NCBI RefSeq assembly: GCF_902500215.1
Contig: NZ_CABVOU010000042.1
Span: forward strand, 1 to 64,000
Direction of reading: 5' to 3'
Length of the DNA: 64,000 nucleotides
Source of the DNA: Halomonas lysinitropha
GTDB taxonomy: Bacteria; Pseudomonadota; Gammaproteobacteria; Pseudomonadales; Halomonadaceae
Shown here: positions 26,451 to 34,440 of the stretch, one piece after another
Layout of the letters: each line of letters opens with the position of its first letter
Numbering within the stretch: position 1 is the first letter of the stretch
The notes under the pieces: model-generated
Database searches by the model: none
Told to the model about the DNA's origin: nothing
The model's input: only the letters and a program-made list of their open reading frames with translations
Made by a program: the position numbers and the translations under genes

Positions 26451-26813
26451 ATGCGTATTGAACGCCATGAGGTCGGGGCTCGAATGAGCCGAGCCGTCAT
26501 CCACAACGACACCATCTACCTCTGCGGTCAAGTCGCGGAAGACAGGAAAGCCGACATCACGGACCAGACCGAAACCATGCTGGCCAAGGTTGATGCTCTG
26601 CTTGAAGCCGCGGGAAGCGATCGCCACCACTTGCTCTCCGCCACCCTCTACCTGAAGGACATGACGCTTTTCGAGGCGATGAACCGTGTGTGGGATGCCT
26701 GGGTACCTGAAGGCAAGGCTCCCGCACGTGCCTGTGTGGAGGCTCGGATGGCCAGCCCGGAGCTGTTGGTAGAAATCTCAGTGGTGGCTGCCCTACCCGC
26801 CACCTCCTCCTGA
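26451..26813 (+). CDS. RidA family protein (enamine/imine deaminase)
   Basis: The 120-residue protein matches the RidA/YjgF family in length and pattern. [22 protein letters not shown] lies at about residues 23-44, and the arginine-containing [23 protein letters not shown] near the C-terminus corresponds to the intermediate-binding region. RidA proteins hydrolyse reactive enamines and imines to ketoacids and ammonium. Placed last in an operon for an amine-oxidising dehydrogenase, it probably removes the imine made by that enzyme. No terminator is evident after it. Confidence 0.88.
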   Translation: MRIERHEVGARMSRAVIHNDTIYLCGQVAEDRKADITDQTETMLAKVDALLEAAGSDRHHLLSATLYLKDMTLFEAMNRVWDAWVPEGKAPARACVEARMASPELLVEISVVAALPATSS

Positions 26814-26868
26814 AGAGACTTCCAGCGGGCAGGATCATAGGGGTGAAGAAGAAGAACCGCCTTGAGAA

Positions 26869-27468
26869 TCAGGAACGCGATGGCGCCAGCAGCTCGATGT
26901 TGAAGTCGACGTGGACCTCATGCAGCACGGTGCCCTCTGTGCGCCAGGCACCGCGTCCCATGTCGTAATCGGTACGGTCCAGGGTCAGCCTGCCGCTGAC
27001 GTTGACCCGCTCGCCCTCCTGCGTCCAGCTCGCCGGCACCATCAGCGGGTAGGTGTCGCCCCGCAGCTCGAGCTCGCCCTCGATTCGCAGCTCGCCTTCG
27101 GCCGGCGCCTGGATGTCGGTACTGCGAAAGACGATTTCGGGGTAATTCTCGACGTCGAACCAGTTGTGGCCCTGCAGCATGCCATCGACGATATCGTTGC
27201 CTCCGGTGATGCTCGCGGATTCGAGGGTCAGCACCAGGCGCCCATCCCCCGGCTGGTCCAGGTCACCCTCGAGCGCGATCGCGAACTCCTCGACCCGGGT
27301 CACCGCCTCGCGGCCGTCGGCGGTGGCGATCAGTTCGATACGGCTTGCGTCCCGATCCAGCTCCCAGGCCTCGGCGGTAGAGATACCCATCAGGCCAAAC
27401 AGGCTGGACAGCAGGATGGCCGTGGCTGTCGATGCAAACCGCGCCATCATCGTAGTCTCTCGTGACAT
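26869..27468 (-). CDS. YceI family periplasmic protein
   Basis: The 199-residue protein has an N-terminal signal peptide (ARFASTATAILLSSLFGLMG, cleaved near STAEA) and a YceI lipocalin-like beta-barrel. Family features include WELDRDASRIEL at the mature N-terminus and NPEIVFRSTDIQ-like YPEIVFRSTDIQAP near the middle. YceI proteins bind isoprenoid-type lipids in the periplasm, and their role is poorly defined. GGGAGG lies four bases before the ATG at 27468; an ATG six codons later is also possible. It follows the LTA-synthase-like gene in the same direction by 29 bases. A second YceI gene is at 41.8 kb. Confidence 0.85.
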   Translation of the reverse strand: MSRETTMMARFASTATAILLSSLFGLMGISTAEAWELDRDASRIELIATADGREAVTRVEEFAIALEGDLDQPGDGRLVLTLESASITGGNDIVDGMLQGHNWFDVENYPEIVFRSTDIQAPAEGELRIEGELELRGDTYPLMVPASWTQEGERVNVSGRLTLDRTDYDMGRGAWRTEGTVLHEVHVDFNIELLAPSRS

Positions 27469-27497
27469 CTTGCCTCCCGGGCCATCCGGCCCGACAT

Positions 27498-29150
27498 TCA
27501 GGGGTTCGAAAGGGAAGCGCCCGTTGCATCGTCTGCGCCGAACGCCTCGTGAAGCCAGCCGCGCAGCGCCTCCTGACCGGCCACCTCGCCATCAGGATAG
27601 CCGTCGGGCCGGGGCGGACGGGGGCCGGAGACGAATCCCCGCGCCAGGAACGGCTCGAGCAGGCTGGCGTCGCCGCTGATCACATGGACCGGAACCGCAC
27701 CGCTGGCGTTATTGCCGGTGATCAGGGGCGCCGGCTGATGATCGCCCAGCAGAATCACCAGGGTCTGGTCGTCCACGAAGTCCTCGGCCCAGCGGATGCT
27801 GGCGCCCAGCGCATAGTCCAGTGACCTGGCATAGTGATCGCGCACGCGTTCCAGGTCCTGCCAGAGTTGCTCGGGTGTCGCGCCGGCGTTTTCCCAGCGC
27901 GCAAAGACACTGCCGTCAGCTATCGCATTCCAGTCGTCGAGCACCGGCAGAATCGGCGTCCAGGGGGCGTGACTGCTGATCAGCGCGATCTGGGCGAAAA
28001 GCGGCGTCTCGGCTGCCCGACTCGATGCTGCCCTTTGCCGGATCCGGGTCTCGAAATGATGCAGGGTGTATTGGTCCGGCATGGTGACCCAGTTCAGGGG
28101 CGGACCGGCATACTCCAGGTCCGCAGCGGCATGGATCTCGTCGAACCCGTAGGCGCGACCCTCCGGCCAGGCCATGGTGATGGCCGGCATCACGGTGAGG
28201 GTGCGGTGACCGGTGGCGCGGAAGTCATCCACCAGCGTGGTGCGCTCGCTGTCCAGCAGCAACCGGTACCAGAGCGAATTGTCGATCCGCAGGCCGCTCA
28301 GGGTCGAGGCATGAGCCAGCCAGGACTGACCGCCCCGGATCGGCGAGTCGAGCAGACCGGACGCCACCGACAGGCCGGCGGCATCGAACCGCTCGGCCAT
28401 GTCATCGAGGCGCGGGCCCAGCACCTCGGCGTAGCGGTCATCGAACAGCGCCGATATGCCATAGGACTCCACGAAGACCAGCACCACATCGCGGCCGGCA
28501 AGCCCCGGCAAGGGAGTGACCTCGACAGGAGCGGCTGCCATACGCTCGGCAAAGTCACGGTGGGCGCGGCGCGTCTCGACCAGCTGTTGCCCCTGGAACA
28601 GCAGGGTGTCCAGCAAGGGCGTACGCGCCACCGGCAGCAGCCGGGCCTTCTGGAGCTCGGCCGCGATCAACACGCCGCTGGCTACCAGCATCACCAGGGC
28701 GACGGTGACGGACGGAGCACGGCGCGCCCTGCCCTGCAGGCTCCCGAACAGCTTTGCCAGCAGCCAGACCATGAAGGCCAGCAGAGCCGTCGCACCTAGG
28801 GCGACCAGGATGGCCAGCATGACGCCCAGATTGCCCTCCAGCAGATGAAAGACGGAAAGCAGCAGGGGAAGGTCGAGATAGAGGTTCAGGGAGCGCCCGA
28901 ACGCCAGATGGGTGGCCACCTCTCCCAGGCCGACCAGCAGAAACCCCATGATCAGCGCCGCCAGCAGCCAACGCAGCCCGGCAACCCGCCCGGCAGAGGG
29001 CAGCAATGCCAGCACTCCCGCCAGCAGGAAGGCCTCCAGGGCAATCCAGCGCTGTGCGGGATCGCCGTACAACAGCCATCGCGGTGACAGCAACACGCTG
29101 TTGAGCAGCAGCAGGCCCAGGAACCAGCGGAGATGCGGGGGTAACGACAT
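27498..29150 (-). CDS. LTA synthase-like / phosphoglycerol-transferase-type membrane sulfatase
   Basis: The 550-residue protein has about five membrane helices in its first 190 residues and then a periplasmic sulfatase-fold domain. Catalytic-site features include VVLVFVESYGIS (about residues 222-233, metal-binding Glu) and GGQSWLAHASTLSG (about 275-288), whose Ser or a nearby Thr would be the nucleophile. ISSHAPWTP and LVILLGDHQPAPL supply later metal ligands. Relatives include LtaS and OpgB, which transfer phosphoglycerol. It is divergent from opgGH, so decorating periplasmic glucans with phosphoglycerol is a plausible role by analogy to OpgB. That is inference; phosphoethanolamine transfer to another polymer is also possible. 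Confidence 0.8.
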   Translation of the reverse strand: MSLPPHLRWFLGLLLLNSVLLSPRWLLYGDPAQRWIALEAFLLAGVLALLPSAGRVAGLRWLLAALIMGFLLVGLGEVATHLAFGRSLNLYLDLPLLLSVFHLLEGNLGVMLAILVALGATALLAFMVWLLAKLFGSLQGRARRAPSVTVALVMLVASGVLIAAELQKARLLPVARTPLLDTLLFQGQQLVETRRAHRDFAERMAAAPVEVTPLPGLAGRDVVLVFVESYGISALFDDRYAEVLGPRLDDMAERFDAAGLSVASGLLDSPIRGGQSWLAHASTLSGLRIDNSLWYRLLLDSERTTLVDDFRATGHRTLTVMPAITMAWPEGRAYGFDEIHAAADLEYAGPPLNWVTMPDQYTLHHFETRIRQRAASSRAAETPLFAQIALISSHAPWTPILPVLDDWNAIADGSVFARWENAGATPEQLWQDLERVRDHYARSLDYALGASIRWAEDFVDDQTLVILLGDHQPAPLITGNNASGAVPVHVISGDASLLEPFLARGFVSGPRPPRPDGYPDGEVAGQEALRGWLHEAFGADDATGASLSNP

Positions 29151-29188
29151 GAACAATCACCGGGTTGAATGGACCAGCAGCCAATCAG

Positions 29189-29203
29189 TGTATAATGTTT
29201 GTA
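29189..29203 (-). promoter_or_regulatory. TACAA-N5-ATACA motif overlapping the opgG promoter
   Basis: Read on the minus strand, this site is TACAA-ACATT-ATACA. On the plus strand it overlaps a TATAAT hexamer at 29191-29196, which is a good -10 for opgGH, with a poor TTGAAT -35 at a 20-base spacing. The same arrangement recurs at 40955-40969. A protein bound here could repress or activate opgG and the divergent sulfatase gene. The pattern recalls sites of light-responsive MerR-type regulators (LitR/CarH), but this is memory-based. Confidence 0.4.
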
Positions 29204-29278
29204 CAGTTGCGTCCTGGCAACCGGCTGTCGACCTTGTAATCATCTCGTCGGGAGACATCGTTCAAGGAGGATCAACCC

Positions 29279-30853
29279 GTGCACCCACTCGTGTCACTAC
29301 CCTTGCCTCCATTACGGTGGCTGGCCATCAGCCTGTTCATCGCGCTGATCACGCCTGCGACCTGGGCCGCCCCTGCGCAGGGCCTGCCCGACGTCTTCGA
29401 GGAGGTCACGGAGCGCGCGCGACAGCTTGCGGCCTCACCCTACGAGGAAAGCGGCGGCGATCTGCCCCAGGCCTTGCGTGATATCGACTACGACGCCTAC
29501 CGCGCAATCCGCTTTCGCCCTGAAGCCGCCCTTTGGAAGGACGAGACGCTGTTCTCGGTGCAGCTCTTCCACACCGGCTTCCTGTTCGAGCGGCCGGTCC
29601 GCCTGCATCTGGTCGAGAACGGCGAGCAGCGGGACCTGCCCTTCCAGTCGTCCTTCTTTCACTATGATGGCTCAGCCGCCCCGCTCAAGAACGAAGACCT
29701 GAGTGGCGCCGGTTACGCGGGTTTTCGCCTGCATTTCCCCCTCAACCGCGAGGACTATCACGACGAGTTCCTGCTCTTCCAGGGCGCCAGCTACTTTCGC
29801 GTGGTGGGCCGTGATCAGGGCTATGGCCTCTCGGCTCGTGGCCTGGCCATCGATACGGCGGCCTCCCGGGGCGAGGAGTTCCCGGCATTCACGGCGTTCT
29901 GGCTGATGAAGCCCGACCCGGACGCCACCCGTATCGACATTGTCGCACTGCTGGACAGCCCATCGCTGGCCGGGGCCTACCATTTCCGGGTGCATACCGG
30001 CGAGCAGATCGACATCGAGACGGAAGCCCGGCTGTTCGCCCGCCGCGATGTGGCGAAGCTGGGCATCGCCCCGCTGACCAGCATGTTCATGCACGGCGAC
30101 GTCAGCCCCTACCCGGCCGACGATTTCCGGCCCCAGGTCCATGATTCCCAGGGTCTGCTGATGCAGACCCATGCCGGCGAGTGGATCTGGCGCCCCCTGA
30201 ACAACCCGGGCGAGCTGCGCATTACCCGGCTTCAGGACGCGAACCCGAGTGGCTTCGGCCTGGCCCAGCGCGACCGGGACTTCGACCGCTACCTGGACAT
30301 GGAATCTCGCTACGAGCGGCGCCCCAGCTACTGGATCGCGCCGCTCGGCGACTGGGGGCCGGGCAGCGTGGAGCTGGTCGAGATACCCAGCGAGTCGGAG
30401 ACCAACGACAACATCGCCGCCTACTGGCTGCCCGAGCAAATGCTCGAGGCCGGTGGGTCACGGACGTATCGCTACCGGCTTTCCACCTTCGATGCCGAGC
30501 GTCCCGAGCAGAGGCTGGCCAGTACAGTGCGCACCCGACAGGGATGGGGGGCGGTGCCGGGCCAGAATGACCCGCCGCCGCGCAGCCGTCGGCAGTTCGT
30601 GGTCGACTTCCGAGGGGGTGAGCTCTCCAGCCTGGACGCCAGTCACCCGGTCGACGCCGAGCTTGTGGTCTCTAGCGGCGAGGCTCGAGAGCTCCAGGTA
30701 CGACGCCTTCCTGATGGCCAGACCTGGCGCGCCTCCTTCAGGATACAGCCCGAGGGAAGGATACCCATGGACATGCGTCTTCGGCTGATGCTGCGTGACG
30801 CCCCCATGAGTGAAACCTGGAACTATGTCTGGAACCCCGATGAACTCCGCTGA
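29279..30853 (+). CDS. opgG: glucan biosynthesis protein OpgG (MdoG)
   Basis: OpgG is a periplasmic protein needed to branch or release osmoregulated periplasmic glucans made by OpgH. The 524-residue product has a signal peptide (about residues 1-30, ending TWAA). The family core includes DIDYDAYRAIRFRPEAALWK, FHTGFLFERPVRLHLV and LGIAPLTSMFMHG. The DSQGLLMQTHAGEWIWRPL segment lies at about residues 288-306. The start is a GTG at 29279 with AAGGAGG eight bases upstream. The opgH start overlaps its 3' end by 14 bases, confirming an operon. Such glucans accumulate at low osmolarity, complementing ectoine use at high osmolarity. Confidence 0.93.
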   Translation: MHPLVSLPLPPLRWLAISLFIALITPATWAAPAQGLPDVFEEVTERARQLAASPYEESGGDLPQALRDIDYDAYRAIRFRPEAALWKDETLFSVQLFHTGFLFERPVRLHLVENGEQRDLPFQSSFFHYDGSAAPLKNEDLSGAGYAGFRLHFPLNREDYHDEFLLFQGASYFRVVGRDQGYGLSARGLAIDTAASRGEEFPAFTAFWLMKPDPDATRIDIVALLDSPSLAGAYHFRVHTGEQIDIETEARLFARRDVAKLGIAPLTSMFMHGDVSPYPADDFRPQVHDSQGLLMQTHAGEWIWRPLNNPGELRITRLQDANPSGFGLAQRDRDFDRYLDMESRYERRPSYWIAPLGDWGPGSVELVEIPSESETNDNIAAYWLPEQMLEAGGSRTYRYRLSTFDAERPEQRLASTVRTRQGWGAVPGQNDPPPRSRRQFVVDFRGGELSSLDASHPVDAELVVSSGEARELQVRRLPDGQTWRASFRIQPEGRIPMDMRLRLMLRDAPMSETWNYVWNPDELR

Positions 30854-32807
30854 TCGTTCGACTCGGATGCCATGGCTGGCCGCACGGCAGGCAGGCGTCG
30901 CCCTGCTGGTGCTGGCCACGACCCTGCTGGGCAGCTGGGCCATGCTCGAGATCCTGCGCGTCAACGGCATCACGGCCCTACAGGGCATCGTGCTGTGCCT
31001 GTTCGTGATCACCTTCGGCTGGATCACCATCGCCTTCTGGACGGCCATCATCGGCTTCGTGCTGCAGCTGACACGCCGCGATCCCCTGAGTCTGACCCGC
31101 CTGGCTCCCCCGCCGTCGACTCCCGAGCCGGGCGAGCATCGCACGGCACTGGTGATGCCCATCTGCAACGAGGACCCCGCGCGTGTCGCGGCGGGCCTGG
31201 AAAGCACCTGTCTCTCGCTTCTCGAACAGTCCCATGCCCGGGGATTCGAGGCGTTCGTGCTCAGCGATACCCGGGACGACGAGATCGCGCGCCGCGAGGC
31301 GGCCGCCATCGCCGGCCTGCAGCAGCGGCTGGCGCCTCGGCTGGTGGTCCACTACCGTCGCCGCGAGGACAACCAGGGTCGCAAGGCCGGCAACCTGGCG
31401 GACTTCTGTCGCCGCTGGGGCCATCGCTATGACTACCTGGTCGTGCTGGACGCGGACAGCCTCATGGGAGGCAGGACCCTGGTGTCGCTGGTCGATGCCA
31501 TGCAGGCCGACCCCGACATCGGCCTGATCCAGACGGTCCCCATCCCGGTTCGCTCGGCCAGCGTGTTCGGACGCTTCACGCAGTTCGCCGCCGCGCTTCA
31601 CAGCCCCCTGCTCGCCACCGGGCAGTGCTTCTGGCAAGGCCATGCCGCGAACTTCTGGGGACACAACGCCATCCTGCGCACCCGGGCCTTCATGGCCAGT
31701 TGCGGCCTGCCGGCGCTTCCCGGCAAGCCGCCGCTGGGCGGCGACATCCTCAGCCACGACTTCGTCGAGGCGGCGCTGATGCGCCGGGCGGGCTGGAAGG
31801 TCCAGCTGGATACCCGTCTCGGCGAAAGCTACGAGGAAGTGCCCAGCAATATCCTCGAATTCGCCAAGCGCGACCGGCGCTGGATCCAGGGTAACCTGCA
31901 GCATCTGCGGCTGCTCGCGGCGGCGGGCCTGCACCCCATGAACCGCCTGCATTTCCTGTTTGGCGCGCTGGCCTACCTGACTTCGCTGCTGTGGGGGCTG
32001 ATGCTGGTGATCAGCACCGTGGATGCCATCGGCCGGGCCCAGGGCCAGCATGACTTCTTCCGTGCCGGCTACCAGCTCTTCCCCGACTGGCCCGTTGCCA
32101 CGCCCGAGCTGATCATGCCGCTGCTCATCAGCACGGCGGGGGTACTGCTGCTGCCGAAGGTGCTGGGATTCCTGCTGGCGTTCATTCAGCGCCCTGCCGC
32201 CTTCGGAGGCAGGGCTCCCTTGCTGGCGAGCACCCTGCTGGAGATCGGTATCGCCATCCTGATCGCCCCGGTCATGATGCTGCTCCACAGCGGGTTCATC
32301 CTGAGTGTGCTCGGTGGCCGGCCGGTGAGCTGGGATGCCCAGGTCCGCGAGGGACGGTCGGTGCCCTGGGGAACGGCCGTGCGATACACCTGGCTTGCGA
32401 CCCTCATCGGCGCGGCGTGGGCCACAACGACCTACCTGTTCGCCCCCCTGTTCTTCTGGTGGCTTTCACCGGTCTGGATGGGCCTGCTGATGGCGGCACC
32501 ACTCATCAAGGTGACCAGCAGCCTCACCCTTGGCCGCAGACTCTATCGTGCGGGCTTGCTGAGGGTTCCGGCCGAGATGATGCCCAGCACCGTGCTGCAA
32601 CGGCTGTCCACGGCCTCACCGAGCGCGCCCGAGGCTCACCCGATGCCCCCGCCGCCGGAAGACCCCGGCGAGATGCCGGTGCAATCGTTTTCCCGCTGGC
32701 CACCCCGGCAATCCCCGGCGTCGAATGATGCAGCGCCCGCGAAGCGAACGACCTCCACGTCACCCTCTGCGCGGACCGGCCACCCCCTCAAGGCGAACCC
32801 CGAATGA
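30840..32807 (+). CDS. opgH: glucans biosynthesis glucosyltransferase OpgH (MdoH)
   Basis: OpgH is the inner-membrane beta-1,2-glucosyltransferase that makes the glucan backbone from UDP-glucose. The 655-residue protein has two N-terminal helices, then a GT2 domain. DTRDDE lies near residue 141, REDNQGRKAGNLADFC near 178, LVVLDADSLMGG with the metal-binding DxD near 202, GGDILSHDFVEAALMRRAGW and RDRRWIQGNLQH near 350. Several helices follow. The Pro/Ser-rich C-terminal tail after residue 600 is ordinary for the family. It starts inside opgG and overlaps the FkbM gene by four bases (ATGA). Confidence 0.93.
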   Translation: MNSADRSTRMPWLAARQAGVALLVLATTLLGSWAMLEILRVNGITALQGIVLCLFVITFGWITIAFWTAIIGFVLQLTRRDPLSLTRLAPPPSTPEPGEHRTALVMPICNEDPARVAAGLESTCLSLLEQSHARGFEAFVLSDTRDDEIARREAAAIAGLQQRLAPRLVVHYRRREDNQGRKAGNLADFCRRWGHRYDYLVVLDADSLMGGRTLVSLVDAMQADPDIGLIQTVPIPVRSASVFGRFTQFAAALHSPLLATGQCFWQGHAANFWGHNAILRTRAFMASCGLPALPGKPPLGGDILSHDFVEAALMRRAGWKVQLDTRLGESYEEVPSNILEFAKRDRRWIQGNLQHLRLLAAAGLHPMNRLHFLFGALAYLTSLLWGLMLVISTVDAIGRAQGQHDFFRAGYQLFPDWPVATPELIMPLLISTAGVLLLPKVLGFLLAFIQRPAAFGGRAPLLASTLLEIGIAILIAPVMMLLHSGFILSVLGGRPVSWDAQVREGRSVPWGTAVRYTWLATLIGAAWATTTYLFAPLFFWWLSPVWMGLLMAAPLIKVTSSLTLGRRLYRAGLLRVPAEMMPSTVLQRLSTASPSAPEAHPMPPPPEDPGEMPVQSFSRWPPRQSPASNDAAPAKRTTSTSPSARTGHPLKANPE

Positions 32808-33628
32808 AGCATACCAGAGCCCCCATCGCGTCCACCCGGCTGGTCGCCGCGACCCGCCGATTGTCACGCGGCCTGGGGCTGGCGCGATCGCTGGTGATCT
32901 ACTGGCGCCCGGGCCGCCAGCGAGGACTGCAACGGCTCTATGCCGACTTCATCGGGCCCGGCGACCTGACCTTCGACATCGGCGCCCACCTCGGTGATCG
33001 CACCGCGGCCTTCCACGGGCTGGGCGCCCGGGTGGTCGCGCTGGAGCCCCAGCCGGTCCTCTTCAACTGGCTCGAGCGCCTGGTAGGAGCACGCCAGGGC
33101 ATTACCCTGCTCCCCTGCGCCGCGGGAGCGGCGCCCGGCGAGGCCGAACTGGCAGTGAGCGAGGCGACACCCACGGTGTCCACCCTGGCCCGTGAGTGGC
33201 GCCAGGAGATCGGCGAGCGCAACCCCGGTTTTCGCAAGGTGCGCTGGGAGGGCCGCCTGCGCGTTCCCGTCACCACCCTGGATGCGCTGATCAGCGACCA
33301 TGGGCTGCCGCGCTTCTGCAAGATCGACGTGGAGGGCTTCGAGGCCGAGGTGCTGGCCGGGCTGAGCCGGCCCATCGCCGGCATCTCGGTGGAGTTCGTC
33401 GCCGGCGCCCTGGAGGTGGCCGACCGCTGCGTGGTGCGACTGGCCGAGCTGGGCGAATATCGCTTCAACGTCATCGCCGGCGAGGGTCGGCGGTTCGCCT
33501 GGACAACGTGGCGCCCACCGTCGGCCACGCGCGACTGGCTGGCCGCAGGCGCGGACGGCCTGGCCTCGGGCGATCTCTACGCACGTCATATCGATGATGA
33601 ACGCGACATGGAGCACGCTACCCCATGA
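32804..33628 (+). CDS. FkbM family methyltransferase
   Basis: The 274-residue protein is a SAM-dependent methyltransferase of the FkbM type, usually O-methylating sugars or natural products. The SAM site is TFDIGAHLGDRTAAFHGLGA at about residues 53-72, followed by VVALEPQPVLF. FCKIDVEGFEAEVLAGL at about 167-183 is the FkbM signature. It overlaps opgH and the next gene by ATGA, so it is co-translated with both. It may modify the periplasmic glucan precursor or act with the GTP-derived pathway downstream. Gene order alone cannot decide. Confidence 0.85.
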   Translation: MKHTRAPIASTRLVAATRRLSRGLGLARSLVIYWRPGRQRGLQRLYADFIGPGDLTFDIGAHLGDRTAAFHGLGARVVALEPQPVLFNWLERLVGARQGITLLPCAAGAAPGEAELAVSEATPTVSTLAREWRQEIGERNPGFRKVRWEGRLRVPVTTLDALISDHGLPRFCKIDVEGFEAEVLAGLSRPIAGISVEFVAGALEVADRCVVRLAELGEYRFNVIAGEGRRFAWTTWRPPSATRDWLAAGADGLASGDLYARHIDDERDMEHATP

Positions 33629-34431
33629 GTGAGCCGACCGCTTGTCCCCGTTGGCAGGATCTCACCAGCCGAGAGCTGTCGTCCCTGCCGAGCGAGACCG
33701 TGGCGGTGATGGTCGTCGGTGCCATCGAGCAGCACGGCGCCCATCTGCCACTTTCCACCGATCTCGATATCGGCGAGGGGCTGCTGGAAGAGGCACTGAC
33801 CCACCTGCCCAAGACCCTCCCCCTGGTGATCCTGCCGCCCATGGCGGTGGGCGCCAGCGATGAACACCTGAGCTTTCCCGGCACCCTCAGCCTGCCGCCG
33901 GAACTGGCCATTGCGACCCTGGAGGCACATGGCGACGCCGTGGCACGGGCCGGCCTGGAACGGCTGGTGCTGATCAACAGCCACGGCGGCAACAAGGCGG
34001 TGATGGACCTGGCCGCTCTGCGACTGCGCCGCCGGCACGGCATGCTGGTGGTCAAGGTTCACTACACCCGGATGCTCCCCCTGCCCGACGACGGTCTGCC
34101 CGCCGAGGAGTTGCGCCATGGGCTGCACGGGGGCGCTCTGGAAACCGCCATGATGCGCCATCTGGCCCCGCACAGGGTCCGCCTCGACCAGCTGGATCAC
34201 CCGTGCTCGCGGGGGGAAGCCATGGCCGAGGAAGGACTGCTGCTGGGCCCGGAGGGGGAAGCCGCCTTCGCCTGGCTGGCCGAGGATCTGCACCCGGCGG
34301 GCGTCGTGGGCAACGCTCACCTTGGCACTGTCGAGCTGGGCAAGCGCCTGGTCACGCACTGCGGCAAGCGCATCGCCCGCATCCTGCAGGAGACCCAGCG
34401 CAGGGAGATCGGCGACACCCTCGGCCGCTAG
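33625..34431 (+). CDS. creatininase family amidohydrolase
   Basis: The 268-residue protein has the metal-binding motif VVGAIEQHGAHLPLSTDLDI at about residues 31-50 and INSHGGNKAVMDL near 117-129, both hallmarks of the creatininase family. Members include creatininase, the archaeal FAPy deformylase ArfB, and MftE. ArfB opens the formamide of a GTP-derived pyrimidine in archaeal riboflavin/F420 synthesis. Here the gene lies next to a GTP cyclohydrolase II-like gene, so hydrolysis of a GTP-derived pyrimidine amide is a reasonable guess. It overlaps the FkbM gene (ATGA) and converges on the GTP cyclohydrolase gene with only nine bases between them. Confidence 0.87.
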   Translation: MSEPTACPRWQDLTSRELSSLPSETVAVMVVGAIEQHGAHLPLSTDLDIGEGLLEEALTHLPKTLPLVILPPMAVGASDEHLSFPGTLSLPPELAIATLEAHGDAVARAGLERLVLINSHGGNKAVMDLAALRLRRRHGMLVVKVHYTRMLPLPDDGLPAEELRHGLHGGALETAMMRHLAPHRVRLDQLDHPCSRGEAMAEEGLLLGPEGEAAFAWLAEDLHPAGVVGNAHLGTVELGKRLVTHCGKRIARILQETQRREIGDTLGR

Positions 34432-34440
34432 CGGCCCCAC

